Assembly: GCA_017616675.1 (NCBI GenBank)
Contig: JAFZXR010000042.1
Coordinates: 1 to 11,219, forward strand
Reading direction: 5' to 3'
Source: Bacteroidales bacterium
Lineage (GTDB): Bacteria; Bacteroidota; Bacteroidia; Bacteroidales; F082
Length of the DNA: 11,219 nucleotides
How positions within the stretch are numbered: the first letter of the stretch is position 1; each line of letters opens with the position of its first letter. Under the pieces are notes generated by a model. It saw only the letters and a program-made list of their open reading frames with translations, was not told where the DNA came from and ran no database searches. Both the position numbers and the translations under genes were made by a program. Shown one piece after another: positions 5,646 through 11,219 of this stretch.

Positions 5646-7109
5646 TTATTTCTTCGGTGCCTCCAAGAGGATATCGCACAGCAGATCCCAGAACATCTGG
5701 ACTGTCTTGATCTCGATTCTCTCGTCAGGTGAGTGCACGCCGCGGAGTGTAGGACCGAATGAAATCATGTCCATGCCAGCAATCTTGTCGCCGATGAGAC
5801 CGCATTCCAAACCAGCGTGGATAGCTTTCACCTTAGGATCTTTGCCGAAGCGTTTCTTGTAGACTTTCTCGGCGATGGCGCAGATTTTTGAGTTCGGGTT
5901 CGGTGTCCAGCCCGGGTAGCCGTCGGTGTGCTGCACCTCTGCATTGGCGAGGTTGAAGCAAGCCTCGACCATGGCGGCTGCGTATTCTTTAGCCGACTCG
6001 ATTGAGCTGCGCTGTGAAGTCTGGATGAAGAAATAACCTTCTTTTTTCTTCACAGAAGCGAGGTTTGTCGATGTCTCTACAAAGTTCGGGATAGTCTGCG
6101 ACCATTCGATGACGCCGTGAGGGCAGGTGAGGAGACCGTTCAGGAGGTCGAACTGTGTCATCTCGTCGATGACGACATCCGGCGTGAGCTCCGATTTCTT
6201 GGCTTTCACAGTGATGCCTGGGTCGGCGACCTGATATTCGTGTTTGAAGTTCTTTTCAAACTTCTTCACCATAGCCTCGAATTTCTTTGTAAGGTCGAAT
6301 GGGATGAACACCACGGCTGTTGCCTCGCGTGCGATGGCGTTTCTCAGATTTCCGCCTTGGATGTCATAGATACGGAGGTCGAAATCGTTGGTTGCCTGCC
6401 ATAAGATTCTGGCTAACAGCTTGTTAGCGTTGGCGAGGTTCTTGTTGATGTCGTCGCCCGAGTGACCGCCTTTCAATCCGCTGACCTTGATGTCGTAAGG
6501 GATGTAACCCTCAGGAGCGTTCTCGAGTTGATAGAAAATCTTGACGATGGTGTCCATGCCGCCTGCGCATCCGATGAAGATCTCGCCTTCGTCCTCAGAG
6601 TCGAGGTTGAGGAGGATACGGCCTGTGAAGTCTTTCGGGTCGAGCTTTTCGGCGCCAGTGAGACCGGTCTCTTCGTCGACTGTGAAGATGCACTCGAGTG
6701 GACCGTGTTTCACGTTTTTATCAGTGATTACTGCCAATGCCGCAGCCACTCCGATGCCGTCGTCAGCGCCGAGGGTGGTGCCGTTAGCATGCAGCCATTC
6801 GCCTTTCAACACTGCCTCGATAGGGTCTTTGTCGAAATCGTGTTTCTTGTCGCCATTCTTCTCGCACACCATGTCCATGTGAGCCTGCAGGATGACGGTC
6901 TGGCGGTTCTCCATGCCCTTGGTTGCCGGCACTGTCATGATGATGTTGCCGCATTTCTCTTTTTTATACTCGATTTTATGGTCTTTTGCCCATTTTTCAA
7001 GGTAAGCGACCATTTTTTCTTCTCTCTTCGACGGACGTGGAACGCCCATGATGCCTTGGAATTCCTTCCAAACATTTTCCGGTTTAAGTTTTAATACTAC
7101 TTCGTTCAT
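5646..7109 (-). CDS. pepD: PepD-type aminoacyl-histidine dipeptidase (M20C)
   Basis: This 487-residue cytoplasmic metallopeptidase of family M20C hydrolyses Xaa-His and other unblocked dipeptides (carnosinase-like activity), feeding amino-acid recycling. The catalytic domain shows the family's metal and active-site residues: HMD (H77 with D79), GADDG (bridging D116), DEE (catalytic E146 and E147), NLDSED (D170) and a late GVHSPDER (H459). The middle segment (about 190-390) corresponds to the lid/dimerisation domain, with GGHSGDD near its start. The length is normal for the family. The ATG at 7109 gives the expected start MNEVVLKLKPENVWKEFQGI. There is no signal peptide. The gene follows rpe on the same strand after a 176-base gap holding a composite inverted repeat. 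I see no TAnnTTTG box there, so readthrough from rpe is possible. Exact substrate range is not predictable. Confidence 0.94.
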   Translation of the reverse strand: MNEVVLKLKPENVWKEFQGIMGVPRPSKREEKMVAYLEKWAKDHKIEYKKEKCGNIIMTVPATKGMENRQTVILQAHMDMVCEKNGDKKHDFDKDPIEAVLKGEWLHANGTTLGADDGIGVAAALAVITDKNVKHGPLECIFTVDEETGLTGAEKLDPKDFTGRILLNLDSEDEGEIFIGCAGGMDTIVKIFYQLENAPEGYIPYDIKVSGLKGGHSGDDINKNLANANKLLARILWQATNDFDLRIYDIQGGNLRNAIAREATAVVFIPFDLTKKFEAMVKKFEKNFKHEYQVADPGITVKAKKSELTPDVVIDEMTQFDLLNGLLTCPHGVIEWSQTIPNFVETSTNLASVKKKEGYFFIQTSQRSSIESAKEYAAAMVEACFNLANAEVQHTDGYPGWTPNPNSKICAIAEKVYKKRFGKDPKVKAIHAGLECGLIGDKIAGMDMISFGPTLRGVHSPDERIEIKTVQMFWDLLCDILLEAPKK

Positions 7110-7140
7110 GATATTAATGTTTAATTGTTATTTCTTTTTT

Positions 7141-7287
7141 GAGTTTCCTCGCACTTCGTGCTCGGAATGACAATAATTTTGTTATGTTATGGCGCGGCAT
7201 GTTTGCGCCTGCTGGTTAGTAGAATCCGTCAAGCCGCGCCAGAATGAAAACAGATACTCTGTCATTCCGAGCGCAGCGAGGAATCTC
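7141..7287. repeat. Composite nested inverted repeat, GTCATTCCGAG type
   Basis: The outer arms are GCTCGGAATGAC (7160-7171) and GTCATTCCGAGC (7261-7272), perfect over 12 bp. They continue outward to GAGTTTCCTCGC (7141-7152) and GCGAGGAATCTC (7276-7287), matching 11 of 12. Nested inside is a second perfect 9-bp palindrome, TGGCGCGGC (7190-7198) with GCCGCGCCA (7233-7241). The left arm also holds its own small hairpin (GCAC/GTGC around TTC). There is no coding capacity. The right edge overlaps the rpe stop codon (7286-7288). It looks like a non-autonomous dispersed element or an intercistronic RNA structure between rpe and pepD. Confidence 0.75.
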
Positions 7288-7933
7288 ATTGTTTCATCAT
7301 TTCAATCGTTTTCATCGGATCTTCCGATTTGAAAACCGCATTTCCAGCGACCAACACATCAGCTCCGGCTGCGAAAAGCTTTGGCGCATTCTCGACATTC
7401 ACTCCGCCATCGACTTCAATCATAGTCTTAAGTCCTTGATTGTCAATCATCTTGCGTAGTTTTTCAATCTTCGCATATGTTCTCTCGATGAATTTCTGAC
7501 CTCCGAATCCTGGGTTGACCGACATTAATAATATAAGGTCTACGTCGCCGAGGATATCTTCGAGCAGCTCGACTGAGGTATGCGGGTTGAGTACCACGCC
7601 GGCTTTCACGCCCAGCGATTTCAGCATCTGTATGCTGCGATGGATATGAGTGCTTGCCTCGTAGTGGAAGGTGATGATGTCGGCTCCAGCATCGCGGAAT
7701 TTCTCAAAATAACGGTCGGGCTCGACTATCATGAGATGCACGTCGAGAGGCTTAAGTGCTTCTTTCTTAATGGCTTGCACCAGCGGGATGCCGTAAGAGA
7801 TGTTCGGTACGAACACCCCATCCATGATATCGCAATGGAACCAGTCGGCCTGACTTTTATTCACCATGTCGATATCTCTCGAAAGGTGAAGGAAATCAGC
7901 TGAAAGCAACGATGGAGCGATAAGTTTTTGCAT
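7286..7933 (-). CDS. rpe: Ribulose-phosphate 3-epimerase
   Basis: Rpe interconverts ribulose 5-phosphate and xylulose 5-phosphate in the pentose phosphate pathway. The 215-residue protein is a complete (beta/alpha)8 barrel of normal length. Metal ligands and catalytic residues are visible: APSLLSADF at the start, HCDIMDG (H33, D35), VHLMI (H66) and VDGGV (D175). The phosphate-binding turns GFGGQ (142-146) and AGNAVF (196-201) are present; the latter has N where many relatives have S. The ATG at 7933 gives the canonical MQKLIAPS start. A well-spaced promoter lies just upstream, and the rpoD terminator lies beyond it, so rpe probably starts its own transcript. The stop codon lies within the edge of a dispersed repeat, so the C-terminal end MMKQ may have been set by the repeat. 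Confidence 0.96.
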   Translation of the reverse strand: MQKLIAPSLLSADFLHLSRDIDMVNKSQADWFHCDIMDGVFVPNISYGIPLVQAIKKEALKPLDVHLMIVEPDRYFEKFRDAGADIITFHYEASTHIHRSIQMLKSLGVKAGVVLNPHTSVELLEDILGDVDLILLMSVNPGFGGQKFIERTYAKIEKLRKMIDNQGLKTMIEVDGGVNVENAPKLFAAGADVLVAGNAVFKSEDPMKTIEMMKQ

Positions 7934-7958
7934 GATTAAAAATGTTTAATACAATCTG

Positions 7959-7990
7959 CAAAGATACAAAATATTTTAGAAAAAGCAAAA
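7959..7990 (-). promoter_or_regulatory. Strong Bacteroidota-type promoter of rpe
   Basis: On the minus strand TTTTG (complement of 7986-7990) is followed by exactly 19 bases and then TATCTTTG (complement of 7959-7966). This matches the described TTTG-N19-21-TAnnTTTG promoter of the Bacteroidota primary sigma factor. The predicted start is about 20 bases upstream of the rpe ATG. It is the best promoter in the window. Confidence 0.75.
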
Positions 7991-7995
7991 TTTAC

Positions 7996-8029
7996 AAAAA
8001 AATAACAGGACCACTTGCGTAGCCCTGTT
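7996..8029 (-). terminator. Intrinsic terminator of rpoD
   Basis: On the minus strand AACAGG (complement of 8024-8029) pairs with CCTGTT (complement of 8004-8009), with extra TAC/GTG-type pairing inside. It is followed by A and seven T (complement of 7996-8002). It begins about 29 bases after the rpoD stop and directly abuts the rpe -33 region. Confidence 0.75.
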
Positions 8030-8057
8030 AAGTCCTAATAATTCAAATAATGTAAGA

Positions 8058-8921
8058 TCATCCAAGATAACTCTTGAGAATCTTGCTTCTGCTTGTGTGT
8101 TTCAAGCGGCGTATTGCCTTCTCCTTGATCTGACGTACGCGCTCGCGCGTGAGGTCAAACTTCTCACCAATCTCTTCCAAAGTCATCGGGTGACCGCCGT
8201 TGAGCCCGAAATAAAGACGGACGACGTCGGCCTCGCGTTGTGTCAAAGTCGAGATGGCGCGGTCGATTTCCTTGCGGAGTGACTCGTTGAGCAACTCTGT
8301 CTCCGGTGTCACCACCTCGTCGCTCTTCAAGACGTCGTACATGTTGTTGTCTTCGTCCTGCACGAGAGGGGCGTCCATTGAAACGTGACGGCCTGCGTTT
8401 TTCATCGATTCCTTGACTTCGGCTTCGGTCAAGTCGAGGACTTCAGCAATCTCTTCGGCGTTAGGCTCGCGTTCGAATTCCTGCTCCAGCTTTGCATATG
8501 TCTTGTTGATTTTGTTAATCGAGCCGATCTTGTTTAATGGAAGTCGGACGATACGTGATTGTTCTGCAAGAGCCTGGAGGATAGACTGACGGATCCACCA
8601 CACAGCGTAAGAGATGAACTTAAAACCTCTCGTCTCGTCGAAACGGCGTGCCGCCTTGATAAGACCGAGGTTGCCCTCATTGATGAGGTCGGGGAGGCTT
8701 AATCCCTGATTTTGGTACTGTTTTGACACGGAGACTACGAATCTCAGGTTAGCTTTCGTGAGCTTCTCCAAAGCGGCCATGTCGCCCTGACGGATGCGCT
8801 GCGCAAGCTCGACTTCCTCGTCAGCCGTTATCAATTCAACTTTACCAATCTCCTGGAGATACTTATCCAAAGAAGCTGTTTCCCTGTTGGTAACTTGTTT
8901 GGTAATCTTTAACTGCCTCAT
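8058..8921 (-). CDS. rpoD: Primary sigma factor RpoD (short Bacteroidota type)
   Basis: This 287-residue sigma-70 family protein directs RNA polymerase to housekeeping promoters. It lacks region 1.1 and the non-conserved insert of E. coli sigma-70, as is normal for Bacteroidota primary sigma factors. Region 1.2 covers about 15-47 ([20 protein letters not shown]). Region 2 covers about 54-125, including [15 protein letters not shown] and the DNA-melting segment [15 protein letters not shown]. Region 3 covers about 130-205. Region 4 covers about 222-280, with the helix-turn-helix [20 protein letters not shown] (246-265). The unusual TAnnTTTG promoter boxes at 5538, 7959 and 399 fit this sigma. 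The gene lies 62 bases after pnp on the same strand with no visible terminator or clear promoter between, so co-transcription is likely. A terminator follows it. Confidence 0.96.
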   Translation of the reverse strand: MRQLKITKQVTNRETASLDKYLQEIGKVELITADEEVELAQRIRQGDMAALEKLTKANLRFVVSVSKQYQNQGLSLPDLINEGNLGLIKAARRFDETRGFKFISYAVWWIRQSILQALAEQSRIVRLPLNKIGSINKINKTYAKLEQEFEREPNAEEIAEVLDLTEAEVKESMKNAGRHVSMDAPLVQDEDNNMYDVLKSDEVVTPETELLNESLRKEIDRAISTLTQREADVVRLYFGLNGGHPMTLEEIGEKFDLTRERVRQIKEKAIRRLKHTSRSKILKSYLG

Positions 8922-8983
8922 ATTTTATTGTTTAGGATTTCTATTAACTTATAGTCGGAATTTGTCGTTTTTCAACCTTCCTA

Positions 8984-11203
8984 CTATTTTTTGTCGTGTC
9001 TTGGACCTTTATGGTCGCCTCTGCCACCTTTGTGCTCGCCGCCCTTGTGTTCGCCACGCGGTCTCTCAGGCTTCTCGACGTAACCTTCAGGTTTCGGCAA
9101 TAAAGCCTTTCTCGAGAGACGGAGCTTGCCGGTCTTAGGGTCGATGTCGATGAGCTTCACCTGGATCTTGTCGCCTTCCTTCAGGACGCCGTCCATGCTC
9201 TCGAGACGTTTGTAGTCGATCTCAGAGATGTGGAGCAAACCGTCTTTGCCAGGAAGGATCTCGACGAAGGCGCCGAACGGCATGATTGACTTCACTGTGC
9301 CGTCGTAAACCTCGCCAACCTCAGGAACTGCAACGATAGCGCGTACCTTGGCCTTAGCTGCCTCGAGGTCGTCCTTGTTGGTGGAAGCAATCTCCACCAT
9401 GCCGCATTTCTCGTCTTCAGTGATGACGATGACGGTGTTGGTGGTCTTCTGAATCTCTTGAACGACTTTTCCGCCAGGACCGATGACTGCGCCGATGAAG
9501 TCCTTAGGAATGATGATCTTCTCGATACGTGGCACTGACTCTTTGTAGTCGGCACGTGGCTCGGTGATGGTCTTGGCCATCTCGCCGAGGATGTGCATTC
9601 TGCCGGCCTTTGCCTGCTCGAGAGCCTCACTCAACACTTCGTATGAAAGTCCGTCGACCTTGATATCCATCTGGCATGCTGTGATGCCGTCGACAGTACC
9701 TGTGACCTTGAAGTCCATGTCGCCGAGGTGGTCCTCATCGCCAAGGATATCTGACAACACAGCGTATTTGTCGTTGTCGGTGATCAAACCCATTGCGATA
9801 CCTGCGACAGGCTTTCTCATCTTCACGCCGGCGTCCATCAATGCCAATGTGCCACCGCATACCGAAGCCATCGATGATGAGCCGTTCGACTCGAGGATGT
9901 CCGACACCACGCGGATGGTGTAAGGGTTCTCTTCGCCTGAAGGAATCATGTTCTTGAGAGCTCTCTCGGCGAGGTTGCCGTGACCGATCTCACGACGGCT
10001 GACACCGCGGCTAGCCTTGCATTCGCCTGTGGCGAAGCTCGGGAAGTTGTAGTGCAGCATGAAGTTGCTTGTGCCTTCAACGACAGCGCCGTCGATGGTC
10101 TGCTCGTCGAGCTTGGTGCCGAGTGTCACTGTCACCAAGGCCTGTGTCTCACCACGTGTGAAGATGGCTGAGCCATGGCATGAAGGAAGCACGTCGACTT
10201 CTGTCCAGATTGGACGGATCTGATCGAGTTTACGGCCGTCGAGACGTTTGCGCTCGATGAGGATGGCGTCGCGCACTGCCTTACGCTCGATGTCGTGGAA
10301 GTAACGTTTTGCCATCGGAGTCTTCTCTTCGAGTTCCTCTTCGGTGTATTTTGTGAGATAGTTGTCAAGGATTGCCTGGAATGCGTCCTCGCGCTCGTGT
10401 TTGTTGGCGTTGCCTGTGAGAGCGAAGTCGTAGCAAGGCTTGTAGCAGCACTCCATCATGTCGGCGCGGAGATCCTCGTCGTTGACTTCATGGCAGTACT
10501 CGCGTTTTGTCTGAGCTTTTTCAACCTTTGAAGCGAGGTCGAGCTGAGCCTGCACCTGACCTTTGATGGCCTCGTGGGCGGCTTTCAATGCACCGATCAT
10601 CTGAGCTTCTGAGATTTCTTTCGATTCGCCTTCCACCATGCAGATGTCTTTCATTGTGGCACCCACCATGAGTTCGAGGTCGGCGTTCTCAAGTTCATCA
10701 GCACGAGGGTTGATGACGTATTCGCCGTTGATCATGGCTACGCGCACTTCTGAGATAGGACCGTGGAACGGGATGTCGGAAACTGCGATAGCTGCTGATG
10801 CTGCCAATGCTGCGTAAGCGTCAGGGAGAACGTTGGTCTCGCCTGAGAGCAATGTAATCTGAACCTGGATTTCAGCGTGGAAATCGTCAGGGAACAATGG
10901 ACGGATGGCGCGGTCGACCAGACGTGAGATCAAAATCTCATAGTCTGATGGCTTGCCTTCACGTTTGAAGAAACCGCCAGGGAACTTACCTGTGGCGGCG
11001 TATTTTTCTTTATAATCGACTGAAAGAGGCAGGAAATCGACGTCGTCTTTCGCTTCTTTTGCTGCAACCACTGTCGCGAGCAGCATGGTCTTACCGCATG
11101 TCACAACGGCTGCACCGTCGGCCTGCTTGGCCAGACGTCCTGTCTCGATGGTAATAATGTCCTTACCAGTTTGTATGGTCTGTTTAATACCTTCTGGACC
11201 CAT
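8984..11203 (-). CDS. pnp: Polyribonucleotide nucleotidyltransferase (PNPase)
   Basis: PNPase is a phosphorolytic 3'-to-5' exoribonuclease (trimeric in the family) that degrades mRNA and can add tails. The 739-residue protein has the full order. RNase PH domain 1 covers about 13-150 and an alpha-helical linker about 240-325. RNase PH domain 2 covers about 330-555, with catalytic D491, D497 and K499 in [12 protein letters not shown] by alignment to E. coli D486, D492 and K494. A KH domain follows ([12 protein letters not shown], 573-584), then an S1 domain (about 630-700, with [15 protein letters not shown]). The last 30 or so residues form a basic tail with EHKGG repeats. An in-frame TAA lies at 11216-11218, so the ATG at 11203 is the first possible start. 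The promoter and any upstream partner are outside the window. Confidence 0.97.
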   Translation of the reverse strand: MGPEGIKQTIQTGKDIITIETGRLAKQADGAAVVTCGKTMLLATVVAAKEAKDDVDFLPLSVDYKEKYAATGKFPGGFFKREGKPSDYEILISRLVDRAIRPLFPDDFHAEIQVQITLLSGETNVLPDAYAALAASAAIAVSDIPFHGPISEVRVAMINGEYVINPRADELENADLELMVGATMKDICMVEGESKEISEAQMIGALKAAHEAIKGQVQAQLDLASKVEKAQTKREYCHEVNDEDLRADMMECCYKPCYDFALTGNANKHEREDAFQAILDNYLTKYTEEELEEKTPMAKRYFHDIERKAVRDAILIERKRLDGRKLDQIRPIWTEVDVLPSCHGSAIFTRGETQALVTVTLGTKLDEQTIDGAVVEGTSNFMLHYNFPSFATGECKASRGVSRREIGHGNLAERALKNMIPSGEENPYTIRVVSDILESNGSSSMASVCGGTLALMDAGVKMRKPVAGIAMGLITDNDKYAVLSDILGDEDHLGDMDFKVTGTVDGITACQMDIKVDGLSYEVLSEALEQAKAGRMHILGEMAKTITEPRADYKESVPRIEKIIIPKDFIGAVIGPGGKVVQEIQKTTNTVIVITEDEKCGMVEIASTNKDDLEAAKAKVRAIVAVPEVGEVYDGTVKSIMPFGAFVEILPGKDGLLHISEIDYKRLESMDGVLKEGDKIQVKLIDIDPKTGKLRLSRKALLPKPEGYVEKPERPRGEHKGGEHKGGRGDHKGPRHDKK

Positions 11204-11219
11204 AATAAAATCTTTTTAA

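Noticed and set aside
6462..7094. Plus-strand 210-codon open frame opposite pepD
   Set aside because: It is fully antisense to pepD, whose active-site motifs are intact; the sequence has no family features and is a shadow of codon bias.

Overview
The window looks like chromosomal DNA from a Bacteroidota bacterium, most likely an uncultured Bacteroidales member. Four things support this. DUF4295 sits directly after what appears to be the end of rpmG and before ftsY and rimO, a Bacteroidota gene order. The primary sigma factor is the short Bacteroidota type (287 residues). TAnnTTTG-type promoter boxes precede several genes. A protein with a type IX secretion C-terminal domain is present, which argues against Bacteroides itself, a genus that lacks T9SS. 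The species cannot be named from the sequence.

Layout. Bases 1-178 (+) hold the last codons of rpmG and the whole small DUF4295 gene, followed by a probable terminator. Bases 179-428 hold no gene; they carry the terminator, a dispersed inverted repeat (253-366) and the ftsY promoter. ftsY and rimO (429-2677, +) overlap by one base and form an operon. A 12-bp perfect hairpin (2686-2713) separates rimO from the convergent minus-strand genes. Everything from 2744 to the right edge is on the minus strand. Read in the direction of transcription the order is pnp, rpoD, terminator, rpe, a composite inverted repeat, pepD, terminator, then a two-gene unit: a 154-aa exported T9SS-sorted protein and a 764-aa exported beta-helix protein of the carbohydrate-binding Cthe_2159-like type. 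No gene-free stretch exceeds 300 bases.

How the genes fit together. Most of the window is housekeeping: co-translational membrane targeting (FtsY), ribosomal protein S12 modification (RimO), RNA decay (PNPase), primary transcription initiation (RpoD), the pentose phosphate pathway (Rpe) and dipeptide hydrolysis (PepD). The accessory part is the exported pair at 2744-5507. The two proteins appear to share a short N-terminal module, but only the small one has a T9SS sorting signal. This pair is the best candidate for something little described. The other notable structures are non-coding: GTCATTYCGA-type inverted repeats in two intergenic spaces, one of which supplies the rpe stop codon, and the hairpin between rimO and the beta-helix gene.
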